A stretch of 64,000 nt of DNA from an uncultured Acetatifactor sp. (GTDB lineage Bacteria; Bacillota; Clostridia; Lachnospirales; Lachnospiraceae): NCBI GenBank assembly GCA_904501885.1, contig CAJGCP010000005.1:1-64000 (forward strand). The letters are read 5' to 3'. Under the pieces are notes generated by a model. It was not told the DNA's origin, made no database searches, and saw nothing but the letters and a program-made list of their open reading frames with translations. Positions 17,187 through 26,225 of this stretch are shown in pieces (position 1 is the first letter of the stretch; each line of letters begins with the position of its first letter). The translations under genes and the position numbers were made by a program.

Positions 17187-18455
17187 TTATTGCTCAAACT
17201 GCTTTGTAAATTCTTCTAAGCAAATGACCTCTCCGCCGTGCAATCTGGACTCCTCTGCGGCGAAGGCAATCATGTGAGAGTGCAGGGTTTCACGGGCATT
17301 GGTCAGGTTGCTGGAAGCATCCCCTTCCATGGAAGCGATAAAGGATTTCACGATACCTAAGTCTCCACCGCCGTGGGACTGTCCTTCCTTACCCTTTTCT
17401 ACAAACCTGCGCGGTTCTTTTTCGCGGAACAACTGTAAGCTGATTTCTCCGGTTTCTGCATTTCCGCCTAATTCGCCCAAGGTACCGCAGATTTTAATGG
17501 TACGGGCCTGATGATAATTGAAGGCGTTTAAGTGAAAGGTTGCCAGGATATTATCTTCAAATTCCATTGCCAATATCTGATGATCACAAACATTATTGTC
17601 GCAGGCAAATACGCAACGACCATTGTTAACAGTAGCCAGTTCTTCGAGTAATTGTTCCTCTGTTTCCGTGTAGTCCTTCTGCCTGGAGAACTGAATGACT
17701 TCGGGGACATCCTCCACAAAGATTCTTCTGGCGCTATAAGGGCATTCCTTTTCTATTTTACAATCTATGGTACAGCGTGTTCCGGCACCCTCCGGAGCGC
17801 ATTCCGGTCTGAAGTAAGATAAGTCGCCGAAGGACGATACCTTTTTGCATTTCTTTCCTGTCAAATACACCAGCATATCCATGTCGTGGCAGCTTTTCGC
17901 TAAGAGAATGGGGGAGGTAGTGTCGCTGTTGCCCCACTTGCCACGAACATAACTGGATGTACCAAACCACCATGCCATATTTTCGCTATAGTTGATGCTC
18001 ATGATTTTGCCGATGGCACCGCTGTCGATGATTTCCTTCAGCTTTTGGAAAAAGGGCGCGTAGCGAAGCACGTGGCAAATCATAATGGTTTTGTCATAGT
18101 TTTTGGCAATCCGGTCGATTTCTGCCACTTCCCCGGGGAAGGGTGAAACCGGTTTTTCCAACAGGATATGATAGCCTTGTTCTGCACAGATTTTAAATGG
18201 CTCCACATGGTCTCTGTCATTGGTGCAGATGATGGCTGCATCGGCAAGCTTTCCTAACTTCAACATATCGTGGTAATCGGAAAAGCACATATCCTCTGCG
18301 ATGCCGCACTGATCCTTTACCATCCTGACATTTTCGGGAATCAAATCCGCTACAGCTACGATTTTTACACCCTCATTCATAAAGTGATTCAGGTAAGCCA
18401 ATCGTCCTCTGGGGCCGGCGCCGATAAGGATGGCTGTTTTTTGTTGATTTGACAT
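17187..18455 (-). CDS. Gfo/Idh/MocA family NAD(P)-dependent oxidoreductase
   Basis: A 422-residue sugar or polyol dehydrogenase-like protein. The Rossmann motif IGAGPRGRLAYLNHF is at the N-terminus, the EKP motif (LLEKPVSPFPGEV) is near residue 100, and the C-terminal alpha/beta domain follows. An internal four-Cys region (CTIDCKIEKECPYSARR) is common in larger members. The start at 18455 is 8 bases after AAGGAGG; an in-frame ATG at 18461 lies only 2 bases from it. Substrate unknown; it stands alone as a single-gene unit. Confidence 0.85.
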   Translation of the reverse strand: MSNQQKTAILIGAGPRGRLAYLNHFMNEGVKIVAVADLIPENVRMVKDQCGIAEDMCFSDYHDMLKLGKLADAAIICTNDRDHVEPFKICAEQGYHILLEKPVSPFPGEVAEIDRIAKNYDKTIMICHVLRYAPFFQKLKEIIDSGAIGKIMSINYSENMAWWFGTSSYVRGKWGNSDTTSPILLAKSCHDMDMLVYLTGKKCKKVSSFGDLSYFRPECAPEGAGTRCTIDCKIEKECPYSARRIFVEDVPEVIQFSRQKDYTETEEQLLEELATVNNGRCVFACDNNVCDHQILAMEFEDNILATFHLNAFNYHQARTIKICGTLGELGGNAETGEISLQLFREKEPRRFVEKGKEGQSHGGGDLGIVKSFIASMEGDASSNLTNARETLHSHMIAFAAEESRLHGGEVICLEEFTKQFEQ

Positions 18456-18685
18456 AGGCATTTCCTCCTTGTGGTTTGGCTTTGTTTTAAGGTAAATATA
18501 CACGCGGAAATATTCAAATACAAGTGGGTTTATTGCTTTAAATTAACAAAATATTGCTGCCTACTATGCTTTTCCTATTCCGTAATGTATATTTTTTCTG
18601 TGCCGTAATTCGTTGACTTTTAGATGTAAAAATTATACTATAAGAATAGTAGTAAAAAGGTATATAGAAACGGAGAGTCATAGAA

Positions 18686-18904
18686 ATGAAGAAGACATAT
18701 AATATTGAAGTGGACTGTGCACATTGCGCGAACTTGATGGAGGAAACCACGAAAAAGGTAGAGGGCGTAGTGGCAGCAGGTGTGAATTTCATGACCCAGA
18801 AAATGACCGTGGAATTCGCAGAGGGCGCAGATGATGCGGTTGTGATGAAGAATGTGTTGAAGGCTTGCAAAAAAGTGGAGCCGGACTGCGAAATAGAACT
18901 GTAA
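18686..18904 (+). CDS. Stand-alone heavy-metal-associated (HMA) domain protein
   Basis: A 72-residue ferredoxin-fold metal-binding protein. The metal site is in VDCAHCANLMEE, a CxxC within the usual first loop, followed by KKVEGVVAAGVNFMTQKMTVEF. It probably carries soft metal ions to, or acts as a detached N-terminal domain of, the P1B ATPase encoded 13 bases downstream, which itself lacks an HMA domain. A possible promoter TTGACT...TATACT is seen at 18613-18639, with a short 15-base spacer. Confidence 0.88.
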   Translation: MKKTYNIEVDCAHCANLMEETTKKVEGVVAAGVNFMTQKMTVEFAEGADDAVVMKNVLKACKKVEPDCEIEL

Positions 18905-18917
18905 TCGGGGTATTTTT

Positions 18918-20990
18918 ATGAACAAAAAGCAAAAGAAGATGTTACGCCGGATTTTGATATCAGGCGGTTTGTTTTTGGCGCTGAATTTGGCGTCCGTGAT
19001 GATGTCTGCTTTTGGAACCGCACTTCTCTATGAGAGTGCGGTTATTTTTGGGTGGATAGAGCTGATACTGTATCTGGTGGCGTATGCAATCGTGGGGCAT
19101 GATATTCTTCGCAAAGCCTTTCGTGGCATCTGCAATGGGCGGGTGTTTGATGAAAATTTCCTGATGGCGCTGGCTACTCTGGGTGCAATTGGCTTGGCAG
19201 TTTATGAGAATATCCGCGGAAACAGAACTTTGGATATGAGCCAACCCTTGGATTTGAACGAGGCGGTGGCGGTGATGCTGTTCTACCAGGTGGGCGAATG
19301 GTTCCAGAGCGTAGCAGTGGGTAAGAGCCGTAAGAACATTGCCGCTCTGATGGACATCCGGCCGGATTATGCCAATGTGGAGCAGGTCGGTGAGATCGTA
19401 CAAGTGGACCCGGCAGAGGTGCCTGTGGGAAGTACGATTTTCGTTTATCCGGGAGAGAAAATCCCTATGGATGGGATCGTGATGGAGGGAAGCTCCACAC
19501 TGAATACCAGTGCCCTGACCGGGGAGAGCATGCCCAGAGATGTGGTGGCAGGAGATGAGGTCATCAGCGGATGTATCAACATGACCGGTGTTTTGCAGGT
19601 GCAGACCACCAAGGTCTTCGGCCAATCTACCGTGTCTAAGATTTTGGAATTGGTAGAGGAGGCCGGCTCCAGAAAATCGAAATCGGAACAATTTATCTCG
19701 AAGTTTGCCAGAGTCTACACCCCTGCGGTGACGATTTTTGCAATGGCGTTGGCTATATTACCTCCTGTGGTGCGCATGCTTATGGGGGATGTGGCCATGT
19801 GGGGGGACTGGATTTATAGAGCACTTACCTTCCTGGTCATCAGTTGCCCTTGCGCGTTGGTAATCAGTATCCCGCTTACCTTCTTTGCGGGATTGGGAGG
19901 TGCCGGAAAAGCAGGCATCTTAATCAAAGGATCCAATTATGTGGAAACCTTGTCGAAAGCAGATGTGGTGGTGTTTGATAAAACCGGTACTTTAACAGAA
20001 GGAAAATTCAAGGTACAGGGAATATTTCCTATGGGCCAGGATACATCGGGCTCCGGAGAGTCACCTGAGACAGAAGAAAACCATAGAAGCGACCTTGATG
20101 CGAGGGAGCGTTTGTTGCGATATGCTGCATATGCGGAGAGTACTTCCTCTCATCCAATCAGCAAGAGTTTGCTGCAGGCGTATGGCAAGTCCATTTCGCC
20201 TGAGGAGGTTTCTGACATTCAGGAAATCAGTGGTCATGGTGTGGTGGCAACCGTCCGCCCCGTAGAAGAACAGGAGACGGGGAAGGATGAAGCACTTGTC
20301 CGTGTGGCAGTGGGCAATTTGAAGTGGATGCAGAAATTAGGCGTGTCCGCGGAGGAAGTTCCCTCTGCCGGAACCACAGTGCATGTGGCATTGGATGGCG
20401 TGTATGCCGGCTATATTTTGGTTGCTGATGGGCCCAAGTCTACTGCGGCAGAGGCAATACACAGGTTGAAAAAAATGGGAGTGAAACGGATCGTGATGCT
20501 CACCGGTGACGCGGAAGCGGTGGCAGAAAAGGTGGCCACGGATTTGCAGATAGATGAATACTTTAGTGAGCTTTTGCCGGCAGATAAAGTGGCGGAAGTG
20601 GAACGGCTCCTTGGCGGGATGGAGAAAATACCCGGCAGTCTGATTTTTGTGGGAGACGGTATCAATGATGCCCCTGTCCTTACCAGAGCAGACATCGGTG
20701 TGGCCATGGGCGCCTTGGGCAGTGATGCTGCCATTGAGGCGGCAGATGTGGTGCTGATGGACGACGACCCGGGCAAGGTGGCAACGGCCATTGCCATAGC
20801 GAAGCGGATTATGGGTATTGTACATCAGAATATTGGATTTTCCCTTGGAGTGAAATTTGCCTGCCTGGCACTGGGTGCTGTGGGTGTGGCGAATATGTGG
20901 TTTGCCATTTTTGCAGATGTGGGCGTGATGGTGTTGGCGGTGCTCAATGCCACCAGAGCGCTCAGACCTACTTCGAACACTGGAAGATAG
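18918..20990 (+). CDS. P1B-type heavy-metal-translocating ATPase (Zn/Cd/Pb-type)
   Basis: A 690-residue metal-exporting P-type ATPase of the cytoplasmic membrane. Actuator motif TGESMP, CPC metal site ISCPCALVIS (near residue 310), phosphorylation site FDKTGTLTEG (near 353), GHGV in the nucleotide domain, and GDGINDAPVL near 580. The last helix pair (GVKFACLALGAVGVANMW and FADVGVMVLAVLNATR) has the Lys and Asp of the Zn/Cd/Pb group. There is no N-terminal metal-binding domain; the separate upstream HMA protein supplies one. The start is 18918 with GGGG near 18907 as a modest binding site; the genes are 13 bases apart. Confidence 0.9.
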   Translation: MNKKQKKMLRRILISGGLFLALNLASVMMSAFGTALLYESAVIFGWIELILYLVAYAIVGHDILRKAFRGICNGRVFDENFLMALATLGAIGLAVYENIRGNRTLDMSQPLDLNEAVAVMLFYQVGEWFQSVAVGKSRKNIAALMDIRPDYANVEQVGEIVQVDPAEVPVGSTIFVYPGEKIPMDGIVMEGSSTLNTSALTGESMPRDVVAGDEVISGCINMTGVLQVQTTKVFGQSTVSKILELVEEAGSRKSKSEQFISKFARVYTPAVTIFAMALAILPPVVRMLMGDVAMWGDWIYRALTFLVISCPCALVISIPLTFFAGLGGAGKAGILIKGSNYVETLSKADVVVFDKTGTLTEGKFKVQGIFPMGQDTSGSGESPETEENHRSDLDARERLLRYAAYAESTSSHPISKSLLQAYGKSISPEEVSDIQEISGHGVVATVRPVEEQETGKDEALVRVAVGNLKWMQKLGVSAEEVPSAGTTVHVALDGVYAGYILVADGPKSTAAEAIHRLKKMGVKRIVMLTGDAEAVAEKVATDLQIDEYFSELLPADKVAEVERLLGGMEKIPGSLIFVGDGINDAPVLTRADIGVAMGALGSDAAIEAADVVLMDDDPGKVATAIAIAKRIMGIVHQNIGFSLGVKFACLALGAVGVANMWFAIFADVGVMVLAVLNATRALRPTSNTGR

Positions 20991-21009
20991 GAAGGTACTA
21001 AAAACCTTA

Positions 21010-21040
21010 ATTGTATTCAATTGCATACAATAATTGTATT
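21010..21040. repeat. Inverted TTGTAT/ATACAA elements upstream of the OxlT-like gene
   Basis: ATTGTAT (21010-21016) and ATACAAT (21025-21031) form an inverted repeat, followed by another ATTGTAT copy (21033-21039). The symmetry and position, about 100 bases before the MFS start, suggest an operator for a GntR-like or similar regulator, but none is encoded nearby. Confidence 0.5.
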
Positions 21041-21138
21041 GAAAAATGTGAGAAATAGGAGTAATATGTGTAAGGTTGCGTATTTTTTGCGACAACCTAT
21101 GTTACGAGATAAACGATAAAAAAGAACGAGGTATAGTT

Positions 21139-22479
21139 ATGAAAAACTGTCAGAACAAGTGGGTGCGTGCAGCGATTCCTGCACTGTTGCTTCACTGCAG
21201 TATCGGTACTGTTTATTGCTGGTCCATTTTCAGTCAGGAAATTGCGGACTACATCGGCTTTTCCAAAGGCGCTACAGAATGGGCATTCAGCTTGGCAATC
21301 TTTTTCCTTGGTATGTCCGCGGCATTCCTTGGAAACGTAGTTGAGAAGAATATACATAAGTCCTCCCTGATTGCAGCGGTATGCTTTGCATTGGGTATGG
21401 TGGGCACCGGCTTCTTTATTTACTACGGTGGGAAGCAATATGCTGCCAATGGTGTAGGTAGTGTGGTTGCCTTGATTGGTATTTATGTATGCTATGGTTT
21501 GATTATGGGTATCGGTTTGGGTACCGGATATCTGTCCCCTGTTAAGACTTTGATGCTTTGGTTCAGCGACCGCAAGGGTCTGGCAACCGGTTTGGCTGTT
21601 GCAGGATTTGGCGCAGCGAAGGCAATCGCAAGCCCCATTATGCAGTCTATGCTGGCAAATCTGGGCGAGGGCGGTATCTTCAAGATGTTCTACATCTTGG
21701 GCGCTGTATATTTTGTTATGATGTTTGTGGGTCATTTGCTTTTGGCGAAGCCTGCAGATTGGCATGAGCCTCAGACCAAGGAAAAAGGTCAGGGCATTTT
21801 GTCCGTTATTAAGACCAAGCCCATCACCAACTACATCGGTATCTGGTTGATGTTCTATTTGAATATCACCTGTGGTTTGGCTTTGATTTCCCAGGAAAAG
21901 ATGATTGTAAAATGTATCGGTTTGGCTAGCGTGGTAGGTATCATTTCTACTGTGTCCGCTATCTTCAATGCAGGTGGACGTCTTGGTTTCTCTGCTTGGG
22001 CTGATACCATGAAAGATAGAAATACCATTTACAAGCTAATCTTCATCCTGTCCATCGCATTTACCGCACTTGTGGTTGTAACCGGCGGTGTTCAGAATGG
22101 TAATGGAAATATTCTTTTGACCATTTTGGTATTGGTATTGATCTTCTTCGTAAACGCAGGCTACGGCGGAGGCTTCTCCAATGTACCCACCCTGCTTTCT
22201 GACCAGTATGGCATGGGAAGCATCAGTGCGCTTCACGGCATTACCTTGTCCGCATGGGCATTTGCAGGTTTGACTGGTAACCAGATGGCAAACTGGATTG
22301 TAAACAAGTTCGGTGCAGAGGTAGAAATCCCTCATGAATTGGCAGACGGAACCGTGGAGATGATTACAGTTAATCCCACCGGATATCAGACAGTATTGTA
22401 TGTGACCCTGGCACTTTACATTGTTTCCGCAATCATCAGCTTCACTTTGATTTCCAAGAAGGACGCTGAGGCGAAATAA
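21139..22479 (+). CDS. OxlT/YhjX-type MFS transporter
   Basis: A 446-residue twelve-helix carrier of the oxalate:formate antiporter subgroup. The opening IPALLLHCSIGTVYCWSIFSQ and the loop SFAFSLAIFFLG-like segment (EWAFSLAIFFLGMSAAFLG), with WFSDRKGLATGLAVAGFGAA as the motif between the fifth and sixth helices, fit this family, which moves small carboxylates such as oxalate, formate or pyruvate. The start at 21139 follows a weak GAGG (21128-21131). A terminator lies 95 bases downstream. Confidence 0.82.
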   Translation: MKNCQNKWVRAAIPALLLHCSIGTVYCWSIFSQEIADYIGFSKGATEWAFSLAIFFLGMSAAFLGNVVEKNIHKSSLIAAVCFALGMVGTGFFIYYGGKQYAANGVGSVVALIGIYVCYGLIMGIGLGTGYLSPVKTLMLWFSDRKGLATGLAVAGFGAAKAIASPIMQSMLANLGEGGIFKMFYILGAVYFVMMFVGHLLLAKPADWHEPQTKEKGQGILSVIKTKPITNYIGIWLMFYLNITCGLALISQEKMIVKCIGLASVVGIISTVSAIFNAGGRLGFSAWADTMKDRNTIYKLIFILSIAFTALVVVTGGVQNGNGNILLTILVLVLIFFVNAGYGGGFSNVPTLLSDQYGMGSISALHGITLSAWAFAGLTGNQMANWIVNKFGAEVEIPHELADGTVEMITVNPTGYQTVLYVTLALYIVSAIISFTLISKKDAEAK

Positions 22480-22498
22480 TTGAGTTGCAAGTTCGGAC

Positions 22499-22552
22499 CG
22501 GTAAGGTTGAATCGGTAAGTTTGAGCCGGTAGGTTGAATCGAACGGTTTGAG
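22499..22552. repeat. Degenerate 14-bp tandem repeat
   Basis: About four imperfect copies of GGTAAGTTTGAATC-like units (GGTAAGGTTGAATC, GGTAAGTTTGAGCC, GGTAGGTTGAATCG, ACGGTTTGAGT) lie between the OxlT-like stop and its terminator. Confidence 0.55.
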
Positions 22553-22573
22553 TTAGGAATATTTGAATGTTTG

Positions 22574-22602
22574 AGACGCTCTCTAAGGAGGGCGTCTTTT
22601 TT
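22574..22602 (+). terminator. Terminator after the OxlT-like gene
   Basis: AGACGCTCTC (22574-22583) pairs with GAGGGCGTCT (22588-22597) with one wobble, followed by TTTTTT. Confidence 0.88.
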
Positions 22603-22630
22603 GAGGTTTGGGATAGAATTTTAAGGTGGG

Positions 22631-22664
22631 TTTATTGGACTTAAAATAGTATATAGTTGGTATA
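22631..22664 (+). promoter_or_regulatory. Conserved 34-bp promoter-like element, copy 1
   Basis: TTTATTGGAC followed without gaps by AAAA, ATAT and a -10-like TATAGT (22652-22657). The same ungapped arrangement occurs at 36904 and 38228. It stands 62 bases upstream of a 39-codon gene. Confidence 0.65.
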
Positions 22665-22726
22665 TCACGAAGCGAGACCCCAAAAACAGAAGTCGTTTAT
22701 AGGCTGCATAGAAAAGGAGAAGATTT

Positions 22727-22846
22727 ATGGGAACTTTATTGTTTATCTTATTTTTACCAATCACTTTACCTATTTGGATTGTGATAAAGGTGTTGACGTT
22801 TATCGGTAAGATAGCTTTTATTGGTGATATTTTTGACGAGTTTTAA
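22727..22846 (+). CDS. Small membrane protein, 39 residues (paralogue of 36974-37093)
   Basis: ATG 22727 follows AAAGGAGA (22713-22720) by 6 bases and the frame stops at TAA 22844. The peptide is a single hydrophobic helix (LLFILFLPITLPIWIVIKVL) with a short acidic tail ending in DIFDEF. A second 39-codon gene at 36974 has the same length, the same PIxLP motif, an IG in the same place and an acidic DxxDxF end, and both are preceded by the TTTATTGGAC element. Function unknown; a membrane peptide with signalling or toxin-like action is possible. A vestigial second unit (GGAGA and a six-codon frame at 22884) follows. Confidence 0.65.
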   Translation: MGTLLFILFLPITLPIWIVIKVLTFIGKIAFIGDIFDEF

Positions 22847-22917
22847 CGCATATTAATGTGACGAATGAAAGGAGAACGGAAAATGGAAAAGGACTTCGAA
22901 TAAAATAGAAAAAACCA

Positions 22918-22946
22918 TTGTTATTTCCTGCAAAATGTCTTACAAT
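22918..22946 (+). promoter_or_regulatory. Promoter of the aminotransferase gene
   Basis: TTGTTA (22918-22923), 17-base spacer, TACAAT (22941-22946), 55 bases before the ATG. Confidence 0.65.
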
Positions 22947-23001
22947 ATATGTCAAAGAATTTTTACTCATAACCTTTTGAGGTACATATAAGGAGGACGT
23001 T

Positions 23002-24216
23002 ATGTTTATTAAGAGATCAGACAGAATGGAAACTGTGCATTCTGACATTAGAGGACCTTTGTTTGTGGAAGCGATGGAGATGCGTGAAAGAGGCATCGAC
23101 GTGCTGAGATTGAACACAGGTAACCCTGCTACTTTCGGTTTTGAACTTCCCGAGAGCTTGCGTAAGGCAATCGAAGGCCATGAGGATTTGGCAGTAGGCT
23201 ACTGTGATTTCAAGGGTATGAAGAATGCCAGAGAAGCGATTTGTGAATACGAGAAGTCCAAGGGTATCCAGGGCATCACACCTGATGATGTGTTCATCGG
23301 TAACGGTGTCAGCGAGGTTGCTTCCTTTGCGTTGATGCCATTGCTGAATCCCGGAGATGAAGTGTTGGTACCTTCCCCCAGCTATTCCTTGTGGGGTAAT
23401 ACCGTTCGCCTTTGCGGCGCAAATCCCGTGTTCTACACCTGTGATGAGAAAGCACATTGGTTCCCGGATGTGGCAGATATCCGTTCCAAGGTGACTTCCA
23501 AGACCAAAGCAATCGTTATCATCAACCCCAACAACCCTACAGGCGTGCTTTATACCCCTGACCTTTTGGAGGAGATTATCAAGATTGCGAGAGAGAACAA
23601 GATTCTCATTTTCTCCGATGAAATTTATGACAGATTGGTAATGGACGGCAAGACTCACGTGTCTACCGCATCCCTTGCACCGGATCTTCCGATTGTTACA
23701 TTGAATGGTATTTCCAAGTCCCATTGCGTATGTGGTTACAGATGCGGATGGATGCTCATCAGCGGACCTAAGGAGTATACCGAAGAATACAGAAAGGGTA
23801 TCATTCAGATGACTTCCCTTCGTCTGTGTGCAAATGCTTTGGCACAGATTGTTATCCCTGCAGCGATGGCTGACGACGAGACACCCAGAAGCATGATTTC
23901 TCCCGGTGGTCGTATCTACGAGCAGAGAGAAGCAGTTTGTAGAGAGTTGGATAAAATCGACGGTCTTACTTATGTTAAGAACGACGGTGCATTCTATATG
24001 TTCCCTAAGTTGGACGTAAAGAAATTCAACATCACAAGCGACAAGGTATTTGCAAGAGACCTGCTCCATGCAACCAATATTCTCATGGTTCCCGGTAGCG
24101 GATTTGACTGGGCTGAGCCTGACCATTTCCGTATCGTAATGCTGCCTAAGGCAGAGGAACTTGCTGATGCTATGAGAAGAATGGGCGAATTCCTGGATGG
24201 ATATAAGCAGAAATAA
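23002..24216 (+). CDS. Class I/II pyridoxal-phosphate aminotransferase (AlaA-like)
   Basis: A 404-residue PLP-dependent aminotransferase. VLRLNTGNPATFGFELP at the N-terminus, IINPNNPTGVLY, SDEIYDRLVMDG and the PLP-lysine segment NGISKSHCVCGYRCGWM (Lys near residue 240) match the alanine/glutamate-pyruvate group (AlaA). It probably makes alanine from pyruvate and glutamate. RBS AAGGAGG lies just before the ATG. Monocistronic, with its own terminator. Confidence 0.88.
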   Translation: MFIKRSDRMETVHSDIRGPLFVEAMEMRERGIDVLRLNTGNPATFGFELPESLRKAIEGHEDLAVGYCDFKGMKNAREAICEYEKSKGIQGITPDDVFIGNGVSEVASFALMPLLNPGDEVLVPSPSYSLWGNTVRLCGANPVFYTCDEKAHWFPDVADIRSKVTSKTKAIVIINPNNPTGVLYTPDLLEEIIKIARENKILIFSDEIYDRLVMDGKTHVSTASLAPDLPIVTLNGISKSHCVCGYRCGWMLISGPKEYTEEYRKGIIQMTSLRLCANALAQIVIPAAMADDETPRSMISPGGRIYEQREAVCRELDKIDGLTYVKNDGAFYMFPKLDVKKFNITSDKVFARDLLHATNILMVPGSGFDWAEPDHFRIVMLPKAEELADAMRRMGEFLDGYKQK

Positions 24217-24234
24217 GAGGCCATAAATTGGCAT

Positions 24235-24266
24235 AAAACCCCGATACAGAAGTGTCGGGGTTTTGT
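24235..24266 (+). terminator. Terminator after the aminotransferase gene
   Basis: AAAACCCCGA (24235-24244) pairs with TCGGGGTTTT (24255-24264). Confidence 0.9.
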
Positions 24267-24340
24267 ATAATATAGAAAAATAATTATCGAAAAAAACTGC
24301 TTGTTTGTTAAAAAAATATCTATGCAGCCGATGATAAATG

Positions 24341-24349
24341 TGCTATAAT
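24341..24349 (+). promoter_or_regulatory. Extended -10 promoter of the purine cluster
   Basis: TGCTATAAT with TG at 24341 and TATAAT at 24344-24349; no good -35. Nearly the same string (TGCTATAATTTG) precedes the tyrosine phosphatase at 59984. A stem TGCTTGCAT/ATGTAAGCA at 24389-24412 lies in the leader; no purine-riboswitch core was recognised. Confidence 0.6.
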
Positions 24350-24436
24350 TTGTCTATCTGTGTGTGTAATTTTGTATCCCTATTTATTTGCTTGCATTTT
24401 ATGATGTAAGCACACAAGTTTTAGGTTATCAGTTTT

Positions 24437-26119
24437 ATGGAAATGAACGAAAAAATCGCAATGATTAAGGCCGCAACCGGCGAAGTAAAAGCAGATTTGG
24501 TTTTGAAGAATGCCTCCTATGTAAATGTTTACACAGAAGAACTTTTACAGGGGGATATTGCCATTGCCCAGGGACGTGTAGTGGGCATCGGCGACTACGA
24601 CGGTGAGGCTGTTTTGGATATGACCGGGAAGATTGTATGTCCCGGCTTTATTGATGCCCATATTCATTTAGAATCCAGTTTGGTGGCGCCTGCAGAGTTT
24701 GTGAAGGCAGTGGTACCCCACGGTACTACCACAGTGATTGCAGACCCCCATGAAATTGCCAATGTGATGGGTACAGACGGTATCGAATACATGTTGCAGG
24801 CAACCGAAGGTTTGCCTGTGGATGTGAAGTTGATGATGCCCTCCTGTGTACCTGCCACTCCATTAGACGAGTCCGGTGCAGTGCTCACAGTGGCGGATAT
24901 CGAGCCCTTTTATGATCGACCTAATGTAATGGGCTTAGCAGAAATGATGAATGCTTACGGTGTGACTCACACCGATAAAGATGTACTGGCAAAACTTGTG
25001 GCAGCACAAGCGCACAACCGCCCCATTGATGGACATGCTCCGGGGCTTACCGGTAAGGCGTTGAATGCCTATGTGGCAGCAGGCATTTATTCCGACCACG
25101 AATGTTCCGAACTGGATGAGGCTATGGAGAAAATCCGCTTAGGTCAATACATTCAGATTAGAGAGGGTACGGCAGCACGAAACTTGGAGGCGCTGGCGCC
25201 CTTGATTCAAAGAGGATATGAAAACCGTACCATGTTCTGTACGGATGACAAGCATCCCAATGATTTGTTGGAAAAAGGCCATATTGATTACATCATCAAA
25301 GAGGCCATTCATAAATATGGCGTAGATCCCATCATCGCTGTGAAAACAGCGGGACATACGGCGGCCAGATATTTTAAGATGACAGACCGTGGAGCCATTG
25401 CTCCCGGCTATCTTGCAGATATGGTCATCATCGACAACTTTGATGATTTCAATATCGAAAAGGTGTTGAAGTGCGGAAAAGTGGTTTACGATGCAGGTTG
25501 TGTGAGTCCTGTGAAGGTACCGGAAATTGCCGCAGCTTTGGAACATAAAGCACTGCACACCTTCCACATGGCGCCCATCAGCAAGGATGACTTGATGAGC
25601 GAAGAAGCCTTGGGCTGCATCGGTGTTCTGCCCGGGTCCATTGTGACCAAGGACATGGGCATGCGAGAGGCCATCGACCTGAAAGAAGATGTGCTGAAGA
25701 TTGCCGTGATTGAACGACACAAGAATACCGGACATATCGGTCTGGGATACTTGCAGGGCTATGGTTTGAAGCAGGGTGCGGTTGCTACCTCTATTTCCCA
25801 TGATTCCCACAACATTATCGTGGTAGGATGTAGTGAGGAGGACATGGTCTTTGCAGTCAACCGATTGTTGGAAAACCAGGGCGGTATCGTGGTGGTAAAT
25901 CAGGGACAGGTGACCGGCGAGATCATGCTGGAAATCGCCGGCCTGATGAGCAATCGAAGCCTGGAAGAGATTAACGAGTGCTTAGAGCAAGCCAAAGAGG
26001 TGGCGTACAGCCAAGGTGTCAACGAAGGCGTAGACCCCTTCATGTCACTGAGTTTTATGTCACTGCCTGTTATTCCTGAAATCAAGTTGACCACAAAGGG
26101 AATTGTAAAAGTGCAGTAA
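24437..26119 (+). CDS. ade: Adenine deaminase
   Basis: Converts adenine to hypoxanthine and ammonia in the cytosol. A 560-residue amidohydrolase with metal-binding HxH in GFIDAHIHLESS, the ADPHEIANVMG motif, and DGHAPGLTGK, plus the C-terminal adenine deaminase domain (HKNTGHIGLGYLQGYGL, ISHDSHNIIVVG). Length fits the family. It is the first gene of a purine salvage and import cluster that continues with a folate-enzyme-like protein and a nucleoside ABC transporter. The binding site is weak (TTTAGG). Confidence 0.95.
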   Translation: MEMNEKIAMIKAATGEVKADLVLKNASYVNVYTEELLQGDIAIAQGRVVGIGDYDGEAVLDMTGKIVCPGFIDAHIHLESSLVAPAEFVKAVVPHGTTTVIADPHEIANVMGTDGIEYMLQATEGLPVDVKLMMPSCVPATPLDESGAVLTVADIEPFYDRPNVMGLAEMMNAYGVTHTDKDVLAKLVAAQAHNRPIDGHAPGLTGKALNAYVAAGIYSDHECSELDEAMEKIRLGQYIQIREGTAARNLEALAPLIQRGYENRTMFCTDDKHPNDLLEKGHIDYIIKEAIHKYGVDPIIAVKTAGHTAARYFKMTDRGAIAPGYLADMVIIDNFDDFNIEKVLKCGKVVYDAGCVSPVKVPEIAAALEHKALHTFHMAPISKDDLMSEEALGCIGVLPGSIVTKDMGMREAIDLKEDVLKIAVIERHKNTGHIGLGYLQGYGLKQGAVATSISHDSHNIIVVGCSEEDMVFAVNRLLENQGGIVVVNQGQVTGEIMLEIAGLMSNRSLEEINECLEQAKEVAYSQGVNEGVDPFMSLSFMSLPVIPEIKLTTKGIVKVQ

Positions 26120-26225
26120 AAACATAAGGACAAAATATAACAAGTAAGACAAATTGTATCACTGAAATGAAAGAGCAATTTGAAAATAAATAACAAAGTT
26201 TTAAAGCAAAAGAAAGGGTATCACG

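Noticed and set aside
22884..22904. Six-codon frame after GGAGA near the 39-residue gene
   Set aside because: Too short to be called a gene; noted as a vestige.
24389..24412. Purine riboswitch before the adenine deaminase gene
   Set aside because: There is a hairpin, but the conserved three-way-junction core of purine riboswitches was not found.
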